Origin: Pempheris klunzingeri
Taxonomy: Eukaryota > Chordata > Actinopteri > Acropomatiformes > Pempheridae
Direction of reading: 5' to 3'
Length of the DNA stretch: 64,000 bases
NCBI RefSeq assembly: GCF_042242105.1
Contig: NC_092020.1
Location: 16,336,788 to 16,400,787 of the forward strand
A program made the position numbers and the translations under genes. Shown one piece after another: positions 51,491 to 64,000 of this stretch; position 1 is the first letter of the stretch, and each line of letters opens with the position of its first letter. The notes below the pieces were generated by a model that was given only the letters and a program-made list of their open reading frames with translations, made no database searches and was not told where the DNA came from.

Positions 51491-53902
51491 CTTTAATGAT
51501 TACATGGCACATGAGAAACCTGGCTATTCATATTCCTGTATACATGATCGTAACGGTCTGTGTGCAGCAATGTCTTGATTTCTTACCACCTCAGTCACAA
51601 TGTTCAGAGTGAACTTTCAGAAAACTGGATAATGTGTTTACATGGCACAATGTTTTGGTTTCTATTGGCATACTCCAGACAGCATATCTGAGTTTCTATG
51701 ATATGATGTTTACATGTGCAACACTAACACTAGGATACTAGTGCGCATGTCAGTGCAGTCAGCGATATAAAACCGAAACAGCAAAGGTGGCATTTAAAAA
51801 GCTATAGAATTGTGAATCAGCTAATTGATTCATTGAATCAATCAATTCTAATCGTTATTGAACTACACTTTTTTACATTATGCCTTTGGTGTTATACTGC
51901 TGTGTCTGTTGTGGTGATGGTGGACAGTGACAGATAAACAGGACGGTCTTCAGGGTCGCTACATGTCTTCCCGTGAATGCTACATGCTACATCCTCAGTG
52001 AAACCCACTGGATGCTCTGTGTAGCCAGTTGTGACTCCCAGCTAGTGCACGTCACTTAATCACAAAGCAAATAATACACCTTGATAGAAGGGAAACTAAA
52101 TGTTTTATTGATTGATAAGACATCCAGCTGTACCCTTTGCAGTTGGACAGCATGGTGTGTTTAATGCAAGTGTATTGTTTCTCTCTTGTTTCACATTCTT
52201 GCAGCAGGTCATGTGATTTCCAAATAAATGGAGCACAGCCTGGTTTCTACTGCGCTTCCCTCTCTGTGCTACAGGATCTGTGACCCCTATCCATTACAGG
52301 ACTAGGTATCACTTGTACAAAGTAAAGACAAGGAGAGAAAGAGGGAGTTCTGAGTGACCTCAGCCAGTGTGCATGTATGTGGATAGGTGTGTTCACACAT
52401 ATTTGTAGCTGGTCTTTTGTGTTTACAATCAGACATTCAGCTACTGAGAGTATTTTACCTGTGGTAATGCAACATCAGCAGTCTGAGTCCCCAACCCCCC
52501 CAAACACACACATACACTTACACACACATTCACGGGCAGAAGGAACACTTCTCCTCTCCTCTCACTCTGCCTAGTTACACCAATTCCCCTCTGCATTCCT
52601 CACACCGGTGCAGTCAGAGCTCATACACATCTATGCTCATGCACACAAATATGTGTCCACACACACACGCACAGACATTATTCTGATGGTGTGCTGCTGG
52701 AGAGGCAGGGCTCTGGTTTCATTCAGGCTTCAGGCAGCAGCCAGGTTAGAGTCTCGTGTTTGCATGCAGTGGCTACCGGGCGCTTGACAACAAAGATATC
52801 TCGGGTGAGTCGCTCCAAGGCAATAACACTGGAGATAAAGCAGTCTTTTTGTGCCTGAAATCTGGACGTAGGTCACCAAGAGAAGGGAGAACTGAAGGAA
52901 GTGAGTTCATTGTGGTGGTTTGTTTTTTTTCTTTCTTTTTCATATGTGATAATGTTCAAGAGAAAATTTTTCCTTACTTCTGTGTGCACTTATGAAAAAG
53001 TCATCTTTAGCCCCTCATGGTCTTCTGAAATGATGCTTGTCAAAGTGTTCAGCTCAAAACTCAAATGACCAGCTAACAAATGTTCACCCTTCGCATTTCA
53101 TTATTATCAAAATCCATACACAAACTGTTTTCAGTGGATGCAATTTATGTTACAGGCTAGATTTTATGAGATCTAACTCAACATATTTGGTGTAACTCAT
53201 GATAAGTCCATTTATTTGATATATTTGTTCATAAGTGGAGTAAGTGGCCAAGAGCTTCTCCAAAGAATGCGCTCCTAATCAGCACTCTCCTTATGAGAAG
53301 GAATTAAAGAAGATTAGGAGCTGCACAAAGGGATGGAGACCACTGCCGATTGGGTGCAAGGGGTCATTAGTGACGGGGGTTGTATTCCTGCCCAGTTCAT
53401 TCAAAATTCTTACTCTTGTGTAGTGCCATGCCTTTGTTCCTCCCCATTAGCAGAGGTTTGACTTTAGTCCGTTTTCTCTTGCCTCATTTCACAGAGTTTA
53501 GCCCTTTCAGTGTGGAGCTCGGTGACTTTTAGCTGAGATGAGAATTCCTTTTGTCCCTCAGGAAGCTAGCTGAGAGGAAGCAGCTGCAGCTTGCTGCCAT
53601 ATTGCTGCTGCTGCTCTGTGGATTTGTCATTTCCTGTGGAGCTGGCCGGTTTGAGTATGGACAGTCCAACTTTTGCAGTAGACCTTACTGTGTTTCTCTC
53701 TTAACAGAAAATCAAAATGGAGACATGGAGATAACATTGTTGACTCTGGATCATTGTTGCACCCTCCCAGTTGGAATGGATTTAGCTTTGAACATGCAGA
53801 CATAGACTTATGAACTATACCTTTGAATAAAATTTTTAAGGAGATAATAGGAGACAGATCTTTTCCATTGGCACAGAAGTTTGGACTGAGCTCCCTCAGC
53901 CA

Positions 53903-56900
53903 ATGGCTACAACGGAAAACACCAAAGTTGCTGGCAGCAGTAGCGCAGCAGGTCTGTCGTGGACACGCGTATGTAAGGAGTGCGGCCAGCAGCACGACGG
54001 GCAGGACAGCCACCTGTATGAGTACCAGGATGAGGTGGACGATGAACTGGTTTGCCACATCTGTCTGCAGCCCCTCCTCAGACCTATGGACACCCCTTGT
54101 GGCCACACCTATTGCTTTCACTGTCTGAGTAACTTCTTGAAAGAGCAGGACTTCTGCCCTGTGGACCGCCAGCCGCTGCAGTTGCACCAATGCCGTCCGT
54201 CCAGCCTGCTGGTCAGGAACCTGCTGGACAAGCTGACTGTGATGTGCCCCCACTATACAGAGTGTCAGCAACAGATGCAGCGCTGTGAACTGCAGCCTCA
54301 CCTGCACAACAGGTAAGGCTCTGGATGGATGGATGCTCACAGGTCATGAAAGCAAATTCAGTGGTTATTGTCAGGCCTTCACCTGGCCAAAATGGGAATG
54401 CACAAAAAATATGCTCTCTCTTTATCAAATGCAAAGCAGTGTTCACAGTATCGCAACCAGCCCTGCTATGCAATGTAATCCTGTACAGTGGTTGTGCAAA
54501 TAGTACTTCTTGAACCTTCAGTCACCTCTGATAATACCTGTAGTTCCCTGTAGAAAAGTCTGTGTGAGGCAGACCTCATCTTCAGCAGAAGAGGCATGTT
54601 TATTATGCTGCCACAGCAGGGGAATACCACAAGTTTTCACAAATGACATTCAAATAATGCATGGATAGAGAGGGGGAGATGATACATCAACATAAGAGTC
54701 CTGGATTTTAACTTGTAAAGAGGCACAGGAGGCTTTTAGTAGGACTTCAAGGGATTTGTGGGATGGATTCAAATGAAGATGAGGCGTTTTAGGGCATATC
54801 AAGGAGAACCTGGGAATACAAGTGAAGAGTCGTATGTTACAGTGAATACTATTTTAGAGTGCAACGTCATGGGAATATGAACAAAGCAGTGAGAACAGGA
54901 TCATAATTCATAGCAAGACATTGCTGTATAAAGACAACATGACAATTACTTATTTCTTCCAGAGCTAGATGACATTTTGCTCCAAAAGTTTGTGGTGGTG
55001 ATATCACAGTGGGTCTTACGCCATGTTGATGTTTGTCTTCAAAGATAACAAATCCCACTAACCGGTCATGTGGTCACTGAAGGAATCATTCAGCATTTTT
55101 GGAAATACATTCTCATATCTGTCAAACTATACTTTAAAGTGGATGGATGGATGGATTATATTGTAAGGCACAAACACTTCTACCCTATATCCACATACTG
55201 CGTGCACGTATCTTTACAAGGAGGTAAACGAATAAGATTTAAAGTTTGCAATGTCACGACAAAAGAATTCTGACTAGTAGTCAAGAATGTAAAATAACTG
55301 TCATCAAAATTGTTTGTTTCTCCTCTACTTGCCCTCCCCAGAGACTGTTTTCCGTCTTTGAAACTGTACTATTCATTGCTGGTAGCACAGTTCCTCTATA
55401 ATTATTGAGGTGCAGGTCAGTCGTCTGGTTTTTCACATGGCCACTGTGGTGCTTATCATCCTTGTGGCGGGCTGTGACGCAGTCAGTTGCGGGTGGCAGA
55501 TTGTCCTGCTGCAGCCTCTCTGTGCAAACAATGAGGAGACAAAGTTCAGGCATCAGGTACAAGCAGCAGTCCCAGCACTCTGACTGACATAATCAGACTC
55601 AACCTACCTCACTCAGACACCCTGCAATGCAGTGAAATTCATGCTATGCTCATCTGCATAATGCATCTCATCTAAATCCTATGCATTGATACTCTTCCTG
55701 TCTCCTCTTTGCTCTCTCAAAACACCTTAAACACCCATTTTCTTTCTCTCCATTGCTGTATTCATCCGTTGCTCCTAGGCAACCTGAAACACGTAAGAAC
55801 ATCCCTGTCCATTTCATTAAAAAGATTCATATTCACACGTTGTTTCTTAAAGAGTAAAATCACTGGTCAATCATCGGCCATATTCTCTTTAATAGTTTGT
55901 TCCTGTCTTTCCTTAGGTGTCCTGTTTTTAAAAAACTACGGGAGGAAGCGGAGAAGAGGAAGCGGCCTTCGTGGAATGAGATAAAGGGACGTAAGGGTGA
56001 CAGCGAGTCGTCTGGTGATGCTAAGCATTTGGCAACTCTGTCCCGAAACCCCACCCGAGATCAGCCTGAGCCTGGGCTGATAAATCCTGCCTATGAAGAA
56101 AGTGAGGATGGTATGGAGTCTCGTCATCATACTAACAATCACCATTACATCAGTGATTCAGTCCCACAAGTCTGTTGCTGTACAAAGAGGATGATTAGAA
56201 TCACCATTTCATCATAATCTGAAGAAGCGACATTGAGTAATATTTTTTGAGCTTCTAGGTTGAACAGAAAAGGTTTCCTTGCTGGAGCAGAATACCTAAA
56301 TCCTTGTGCTCGTCCCCTTCAGTGGGGGTGGTTGTCAAGACGCACAGCTGGGAGATGCTGATGTTTTTAGCCTCAAGGTTTTGATTCTGAATCTGTCAGA
56401 GGTGAATCATCAGCCAATTCGTAGGAACATGCACCAGCTCACAGGTATTTCAAGCAGACAGTCTCATCACAGGGAAAATCCCTGAAAGCAACTTGCAAGC
56501 CAATAGCATGGAACAAAGTCCACTAAAACATAGTTGCCAGGCAACTGGTAATCAGTATTCACAGAGAAGTCTGCATTGTTGTCATTATAATCTCTATTTC
56601 AATCAAATTACTGATGTATGCTCTTAAAATCTGAACAGACCTAGTGAAATACAAGTTTTACATTCATTGATGGTTGAAATTACCATAGTCTGACAAAAAA
56701 ATGTAAGCGTTGACTCATCCAGGTAGTATTACCTCTGTAGTCAGCTGAATCCATGCCTTTTTAGGGCTTGTGGGACTTAAAAGATTGGTTGTAGCACTCC
56801 TGAGGAGTTAGCTGTAGCATCTAAGTACTTGTATGGCTGATCTAAGTACTTAAGGTTCATATTCTCAGCGTGCTACAACTTAATTGTAATAGTTAATTTA

Positions 56901-59900
56901 CTGTGATGATTACAGGTTCACTCTGCTTCTCTCTTTCTTATCTCTGTTGCTGTTCACTGTGTAGTGTTAAAACAAACATCTCCCGAAAAAAAACACGTTA
57001 TTGATTGACTCAGCACTGTGTGATTTTATGCATGTGTCTACTGGTGAAGAAGTTTCTCTCCGTTTTTCCTGGGAATACAGATGAGAAGAACATCTATTTT
57101 TATGGATTCAGGGAGAAGATTGGTAGAAGATATGCTCAAGCATATCTTAGCACAAACAATGTAACAGAAAAAGTCAGACTATCCCTTTAACTTACTGTAT
57201 GTACTGAGGTGCAGCTCTTATTATTTATGAGGGATATAATTATCAAAGGTCCTTTTCGGTTTTTATTACATAATAATCACTAAATGCTGTTATGCCAAGC
57301 AGTATCTCCCTGGCTATGTTTTAAAGCACAGTTCCAGTTAAATACAACATGGCTTGTATTTTCATAGTTCAGGTCATCATCTCTACAAGTTATAGTAATA
57401 TTGCAGGCACTTGAGTAATTACTGAGATCTGGCAGCATCTTGACACTGATACAAAGAAATCAGAAACACAAGCGGTCAGATGGTCTGAGAAGTTGTAAAC
57501 GAGCCAACAGTGGTCAGATGATCTAAACCACTTTATTTGTTTGGTGACACTGAAAGTGAGGGCACTTTAAATGTCTGAAGTAATACCTCATTGCACAAGA
57601 AAACTGTGCTTGTAGAACTGTAAGTATGTTGATACAGAGTTAAACCAAGACATTGGTCTGTGAACTTTGATGGATGGTGACAATTTAAAAAATAATTTAA
57701 CTGTTTGACTGTGTTTTGTCCCTAACACGAGTTTAGCCAAACAGGGATTATTTTAAAACCATTATGATTGCCAGAAAGTTCATGTTTCTTTTTAGCTACA
57801 TTTTAACTTTAAACTTTACTCTGACATTGCTTGTTTTTTTTATCAGGTATGATAGAAGGTGCAACTCGGCTCCGTCCAGCCATATTTATTCCACTCTGTC
57901 CTCTGCTCCTCTCCCCTCCAGACAACACCCCCCTGCGGTCCAGTCTGGTGGCTGAGGCCAATGTGGTGGAGCTGTTCAGAGAGGAGCCGGAGGAGGAGCT
58001 GGGCCTTCGCATCGTGGGAGGGAAAGACACACCACTGGGGAACATAGTCATCCAAGAGATTGTTAGGGACTCACTAGCAGCTCGTGATGGCAGACTGGCC
58101 CCAGGGGACCATATCTTAGAGGTGAGAGTGACTCAAACTAAATAAGGATAGTGCTGAGATATGTCAAGTATTCACCTGATCTTCAGTGTGGGAATTTCAG
58201 GAAAATCCTGGTGGCCTAGCGTGACTCAGTTCAGCTCATCATATAAGCATAAGCACCTAGTCTTTGCATTCTTGTGGTGTTGTAAACACAGTGCTTTGCA
58301 GCTGGGAATGGGAAGGCAGATATTCAAGTTAAACAAGTTTTAGCTCCATGGTAACAAGGCGTGGTTAATATTGCCGGACCAAACATGTCATGTCAGTGTC
58401 ACTGATTGACTTTCCACTTTCCTGTTTGAGGGGGTCAATGTTCAAACATGAGGAGGGATAATATTAAATAACCAGAGTTATTATCAAACAATGTGATGGG
58501 TTATCTGCTAGAGGTATTCTTACTTATTGTGTCACTTGGGGCTGCAACTAACAATTAGTATCAGTTAATTTGGCAATTATTTTCTTGATTAATAGACTGA
58601 TTGTTTGGTCTATAAAACATCAGAAAACAATGTAAAGCCATCAAATGTCTTGTTTTTATCCGACAGTCCAAACCAACCAATTTTCAAAGGTGTGAAAAAA
58701 TGACTCAAAACAGTAATCGATCCACTTTTACAGGCATTCTATAATGTAAATATTAAAGGTCTTGTAAAAGTTATACATATTTATGAATCTCTTTTAAGGA
58801 GAATGGAAATTCAGAATATGACTTATCTGAGATTTTAATAACTTGTGGTTTCCTCTCTTCCAAAAAATATCCTCCTCCTTGGATTTCTCCCCTCCGGTCG
58901 TTCTGTAATGTGGTACCGCTGTAAACCGAGCTCAGAGACTATTTCAGCCCCTGCTTCAGTGCATCCTCCAAAATGTAGCTTTTCCTCTAAAGACAACCGA
59001 TCCTGAACCTGGAAATGAAAACAAAAACCTGTGAGCCAACAGGCGGCCTCCAGGATCTGAAACACTAGCTGCAGTTTTTTGGCTTTGTAGAGAGATGGTG
59101 GATGTAAAGAGATGAGGGAAGATTGCATCACGAAAATCTTGAAACTCAATCTTTCTCTTCCCCTTGAATCGAGGTATTGATTTTTGTGAAGGTCTGCTTC
59201 CACATCAGATTTGCAAGGCAAATATTACTTTGGCAGGTTCTTATTTTAAACAGAAGATGCAATCCGACAATAACTCGTAACTAATGTTTGTTATGGTTTT
59301 GATCATTCTAATGCAGGAAGTCGGATGCCACAAAGTCTGTTATCGAGACAGCCACTTTTTGGCTGATGTTAACACAATTATCCTGCAGGAAAAATAACAT
59401 AATTAATCCCACTTCGCTGATCAAAAAAAACTCATAACTTTCTGTATTGGTAACATACATGTACAGCTTGTACTGAAACGTTTGTGTGAGGCTGCTCCAC
59501 CGCTGACTGCTGTTGTTTCTCCTCTCTGTGCTGTCGTGTCTCCAGGTGAATGATGTCAGTTTGGCTTCAGTCCCCCACGAGCGGGCCATCGCAGTGCTGC
59601 GGCAGCCATCCCTCCTCAGGCTCACTGTCATGCAGGAGAAAGGTTTCAAATCAAGGGATCCGCGGTCTGATCACCACTCCTCCTCCTGCACCACTTCCAA
59701 TGCCTCCCAGTCTTCTCACAGTCCCCATGGCAACGCTACCTCCAATCACAACCCTGGCACAGTCCTGCAGGTGACGCTAATGAAGAGTCAGCGCACGGAG
59801 CCACTCGGCATCAAACTCATCCGCAAATCGGATGAGAGTGGGGTTTTCATCCTGGACCTGCTGTCGGGTGGTTTGGCAGCCAAAGACGGAAAACTGAGGA

Positions 59901-62900
59901 ACAATGACAAGGTGTTGGCTATCAATGGACATGACCTGAGGCATGGTACACCTGAGAGTGCTGCCCAGATCATACAGGTATATAAAGGACCAAAGATCTG
60001 ATTTGACAAACATGAACAGGATAATCTAAATTATGTAGTTAAATTACAAAAAGGCTACTGTCACTTCTTATTGGCTGTTTGTCACCGTCTGTTGTTTCGG
60101 TTTTCCACAAACACTTAAATGTAGCAACAAGGAAGACTTTCTGTTTAACTTTGCAAAGATCTAACAAGCCTAAGAGCTTCAAGTCTTCAAGCTAGTTTAG
60201 ATGTTTCAGCATTCATTACAATACACAAAGTGATGCTGCAGTAGAATCTTACGTCGTTACTAATTCGGCCCATGTAAGCTTGTGCTAACAGGATGAACAG
60301 GGTTTGTCCCACAAGAATGATGAATTTACCCAACAAATTTATTAAAAGTCCAATGACAGTGACAATATGCCAAATATGAGTTATGGTGGCCTGAAAGTGG
60401 CAGTAAAGGGAAAGGTCACGGTATCATCAAATCACCAAATTCACAAAAAAGTCCTCTGGGGATCATGACTCTTAATAGAAAATATCATGACTTTCTGAAT
60501 AGTTTTTATCCAGACATCTTGCTGTGATAGATGGGCCAATATCGTCATCAGACCCCACTGCGAGCAGGCTAAAAATAAAGTTGTCTAAGAGTGTTAAACG
60601 TGATGGATTACAGATGTCAAGTACTTTGTCTCTGCTAGTTGAATTCCATCCTGAAATCACTATGAACCAAAAGCTGCCAGGAAGGTAGCAAATCAACCTA
60701 AAAACTCAGTAATCATGGCATTGAAAGTGGTCAGCAGTGACATAAATGATGTGTTGTGGAATGTACAAAACATGTAAAACAAATCAGTCAATCAGTAATC
60801 ACAGAATTAACAATAGCGTATTGTCTATGTATATACAGTACAATAAATTGTTTTTCTTTTGTGTGCATTTAGGCGAGCGAGGTGCGTGTGAACTTTGTGG
60901 TGATGAGACCTGCAGAGAGTCAGGAGGAGGGAGGAAGCAGCAGAGAGGGACAGCACAGCAGAGCAGCCAGGAGGCCTGAACCGCAATACTTCAGACGCCG
61001 GTCCACCTACATGAAGGTAGTACTGCTCAAAGTACTTTTCAGATAAAATGGTTCATACCCACATTTGTTTGAGCCCCTGCCATCTGCTGGTTGCTTGAGT
61101 TCTAGCTTCCTTTTTACGCCACTAACCACAATGTTGGTCGCAGTGTCTTACAAAGTTTACATGTTTATGTTTACACAGTGTACTTGTGATGCTTGCCTCT
61201 TTGTCAGTCACACTCAGTTGTACCATACGCTGTCAATAGAAAGAATAGCAACCCCCCAGTCGGGGGTGAGAAGCTTTGAGAGCAGACACCTGCGTCGGTG
61301 AGCGGAGATGAAAGCTCCTCTCTGTGGCCTCCCTCTGTCCTGATCAAAAGGCCTGGGGTGCTGCTCACTCTGCCGCTACGGGGCCACCGTCTTGTTGTTT
61401 TTTGGTTGTTTCTTTGCGTGGCAGAGGATCAAAGCTGGTAACAGTTAGCTTTCGCCTGCAGAGTCGAGCCTTTTCGTCTTGCTGGGGGGGGTTGGGTTCC
61501 CTGCTGGGGGGAGGAAGAGCCCCCACCTCCCCCAAGCTTCCCTTCTGATGGTTTACAGACTCCAGAGAGAAACAAGGAGGCTGGATGAAGCTGTCATTTT
61601 CCACACATCTTTTCCACTACGAGAGCTTAGTGTTGATCCTCACACGCTCCCTCTACCCTTGCCTCTCAGCTCCCTCTCAAATGTTTCACATTTGTTTCTA
61701 CGAGAGGTTTTGAGAGAGGAATTGATTAAGCTAAAGGATCCTGGAGAGGCTGAAGTTAATTGGCAGCACTCCATGAATGTAATGTCAAACAAAACAAGAT
61801 AAAACAATAATTCTTATGATGACTTTGTGACATGGTATCCCGAACAGGGCCAGAATTATTTTTAAAATCCATATAGTGATGTTGGTTGATGCATTCGTCA
61901 TTGGTTGGTTTTAATTTATCTCAATGTTCATATAGGATCCTCCAGGTGGGTTTTCCAGCCAGGAGAAGACTGTTAGCATGAAGAAGGAGCCTCGGCTTTC
62001 TCTGGGCATCACAATTGCTGGGGGGAGGGACTGTCGCAGCCGCCTGCCGGTTTACATCACGAGTGTGCAGCCTGTCGGCTGTCTGCACCGAGATGGCACC
62101 ATCAAAAGGGGTACAATGCAGCAACTGGTTGTCTGTGATTCTAAGAAGGAATTTGCAGTGTGTTTGTAATGTTATTTGTCATGGCAAGGGCTAACAATTA
62201 TTTTCATTATCAAGTAATCTGCTGATTTCTTTTTCTAATTATCAAACAAAAAATGCCCACTATATTTTCCCACAGCCTAACATAATGTCTTCAGATGTCC
62301 AAAAGTCCAAAATCCAAACATATTTAGTTTACTATCATTTATGACAAAGAAAAGCCTCAAATTTTCACATTTGAGAAGCTGGAACCAGAATTTTTTGGAC
62401 ATTTTTATTTGAAAAATGACTAAAATGATTATTCAAGTGGAGTTTTCTGTCGATCAACTAATGATCTTATTGCAGCTCCAGTCTTGGCTGAATGAAAATA
62501 CACAGGAGTCCTTATACAGTTAGTGTATTAAGACTGGAGGTCAAACTTTAAACTTAAATACACTGAACACAGCAACAGCGAGAAACTATTTATGGGAAAC
62601 ACTTTCCAGTTCTGTTTGCAAATCTATTACAATGTGACAATTGGCTGAATAGGAAAAGGGCAATCCTCTTTTCACTTGCCTCTATTCAGGGATACAATGT
62701 GTCGCTCAAGGACACTTAAACAGAGAGGATGTGTGCTAAAATAGAGGCTTGACACTGTCTTCTCTGGGAGAGGTGCGGTCTCTGACCATTATGCCTGCCT
62801 TAGAGTACATTCACATTACTCATTAAAATTTTAAATACATCTTTTTCTGTTTGTTCCAGCTCTCTGAAGGCTGTTTTGGAAGAAAACTGCATTTTAGTCT

Positions 62901-63788
62901 AGACAGAGTGTTTAAATCTTGGAATAGCAAAGTGTGCGCAGAAAGATTTAGCAGTTTTCATGTTGTTCAGGGGTCCACTGTGAACTTTAGAGGTCTCTCT
63001 GAAATGTGTCTGTCCGTGTTCACAACATCCTCTGTTTCCCCAGGTGACGTTCTGCTGAGCATCAACGGTGTAGATCTGACCCAGTTGACCTACAACGAGG
63101 CAGTGTCAGTGCTGAAGGCTCAGACAGCTCAGTCCCAGGTGGTGCTCCGAGTCATCCAGACGCTCTCAGAGGACTCAGAGGAGGACACCGAGGCTGCCAA
63201 CAAGGACGAAATGGATCCTATGGACGACCCACGAGACGACACTCTCAACTGGACGCCACTGTGGACTCGCTGGCTGGGGTTACCGAGGTAGAGCCGCCAT
63301 CAGCTGAATTCTTTTCCTTTACTTCAAGTGTATTCTGTTTGTTTTCATCTTGGAAGAGTTAGTTCTGACTGTGGCTGTGTTGTTTCAGTCACATGCACTG
63401 GTGCCGGGACATCGTCCTGCAGAAGACCAACAACGAGAGCTGGGGCTTCAGCATCGTCGGCGGCTATGAGGAGAGCCACGGCCAGCAGCCCTTCTTCATC
63501 AAAACCATTGTGCCTGGTACGCCTGCTCACTTTGATGGTCGCCTCAAGTAAGTTCACTCCAATTTGACTCCCGTTTAACACATTCAGCAGCCGTGGGCTG
63601 TCATCGCTCTCACTCGGCAGAATCCACATTAAAGGTCTGTGTTTCTCTCCAGGTGCGGTGATGAGATAGTGGCAGTGAACGGAGCCACAACAGTAGGAAT
63701 GAACAACTCTTCTCTCATCCCCATGCTAAAGCTGCAGAAGAACAAAGTCACGCTGACTGTGGTGTCCTGGCCCGGGAGCCTTTTGTAG
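53903..63788 (+). CDS. lnx2b: LNX2-type E3 ubiquitin ligase (RING, NPAY, four PDZ), 9 coding exons, 697 aa
   Basis: Exons: 53903-54312, 55917-56110, 57922-58121, 59546-59977, 60873-61016, 61936-62110, 63044-63287, 63389-63547, 63653-63788; 2,094 bp, all GT-AG, in phase, ending TAG. The RING finger (C51, C54, C66, H68, C71, C74, C85, with D88 as last ligand) is the LNX form. A cysteine-rich region follows to about 140. The Numb-binding motif N-P-A-Y is at 193-196. Four PDZ domains show carboxylate-binding loops L-G-L-R-I, L-G-I-K-L, L-G-I-T-I and W-G-F-S-I. The C-terminus W-P-G-S-L-L and length are closest to LNX2 (about 690 residues in human). Role: ubiquitinates Numb and other PDZ or PTB partners near membranes. 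The choice of the b paralogue is a guess from its unusual sequence and location; lnx2 family is firm. Confidence 0.93.
58535..58735. repeat. Copy of the 'GCAACTAA' repeat family
   Basis: It starts 'ggggctgcaactaacaatta' and contains 'ttggtctataaaacatcaga' and 'tccgacagtccaaacc'. It lies in the intron between lnx2 coding exons 3 and 4. Confidence 0.7.
61230..61560. other. GC-rich block with hairpin and G runs in an lnx2 intron
   Basis: This segment between lnx2 coding exons 5 and 6 is much richer in G and C than the rest of the intron. It includes the inverted repeat acccccc-agtc-gggggt (about 61250-61267) and several runs of five to seven G on one strand (about 61482-61520), followed by C runs (cccccacctccccc). 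Open frames on both strands show no known domain. It could be a regulatory element or simply a local GC island. Confidence 0.45.
62185..62480. repeat. Copy of the 'GCAACTAA' repeat family
   Basis: It starts 'agggctaacaattattttca' and ends 'atcaactaatgatcttattg' then cagctcc. It contains 'atttgagaagctggaaccag' and 'gtttactatcatttatgaca'. This is the clearest full-length copy, with complementary ends (gggctaacaat / attgcagctcc type). It lies between lnx2 coding exons 6 and 7. Confidence 0.7.
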
Positions 63789-64000
63789 TAAAAGCACACA
63801 TGCCCATTCACTCTCTCTTCTTTCTTTTAGCCTCTCACATGCACACACAGATCCATGCCCTGTTCTGCTGCATTCTTGACTCACTGTCCCCTCCATATGT
63901 AACTCATTGTTATGTTTTTATTAGGCTTTTGATAAGTTATGTAACACAGAACATGTGTGTACTTAAGAACCATCCTGTGTACAATTTCCCAGGCGTAGTC
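63789..64000 (+). other. 3' UTR of lnx2, cut by the window edge
   Basis: Sequence after the TAG at 63786-63788 has no further open coding structure. No AATAAA appears before the end of the window, so the polyadenylation site lies beyond it or uses a variant signal. Confidence 0.6.

Noticed and set aside
53551-53805. Plus-strand open frame with a hydrophobic Leu-rich segment just upstream of lnx2
   Set aside because: It is not in frame with the lnx2 start through any visible splice, and LNX proteins are cytosolic without such a leader. It is probably intron or 5' UTR.
53627-54340. 237-codon minus-strand frame antisense to the first lnx2 coding exon
   Set aside because: It is the shadow of the conserved RING exon, whose sense-strand protein is clearly the real product.
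62851-63043. In-frame extension upstream of lnx2 coding exon 7
   Set aside because: It lies before a strong acceptor (tttccccag at 63043). Family alignment and phase both place the exon start at 63044.

Overview
The window is vertebrate nuclear DNA, most likely from a ray-finned (teleost) fish. The protein-coding genes are split by GT-AG introns and their products align along their length with vertebrate families. The DNA between and inside the genes carries a typical teleost repeat load: a 1.6-kb Tc1-like element flanked by TA, decayed non-LTR retroelements, long CA/TG/TCTA microsatellites, and several short AT-rich families present in many copies. A percomorph origin is my inference from repeat flavour and cannot be proved here.

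Layout. 1-11.4 kb: gene-poor and repeat-rich, with a degenerate interspersed repeat, a transposase fragment, a Tc1 element with a dead transposase and a 26-bp tandem repeat. 11.4-23.1 kb, minus strand: a complete 16-exon gene for an 871-residue sorting nexin (membrane segment, PXA, divergent PX, nexin-C). 23.2-28.0 kb: spacer with a TCTA microsatellite, a deleted reverse-transcriptase element and an AT-rich repeat. 28.0-29.9 kb, minus: complete 4-exon ADP/ATP carrier (slc25a5-like, 298 residues). 31.6-37.5 kb, minus: complete 5-exon slc25a43 (344 residues). 37.7-47.7 kb: a 10-kb stretch with no gene found. About 47.9-64 kb, plus: an lnx2-type gene, RING finger plus four PDZ domains (697 residues), with a probable untranslated first exon, nine coding exons and the start of its 3' UTR.

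How the genes relate. slc25a5 and slc25a43 encode two mitochondrial inner-membrane carriers and are also neighbours on human Xq24, so that pair looks like ancient conserved synteny. The sorting nexin (endosome or membrane-contact trafficking) and the LNX-type E3 ubiquitin ligase (Numb-binding scaffold) have no obvious functional tie to the carriers. Each gene has its own promoter region, and nothing suggests an operon-like or cluster-specific system.

I rebuilt all four coding sequences exon by exon. In each case every exon phase matches the next, the total is divisible by three, and it ends in a stop. I found no RNA gene, CRISPR array or undescribed system. The most notable oddities are a charge-reversed gate residue in the second repeat of Slc25a43, the sorting nexin's domain order, the 26-bp repeat carrying phased ATTGG motifs, and the concentration of one AT-rich repeat family in the lnx2 introns.
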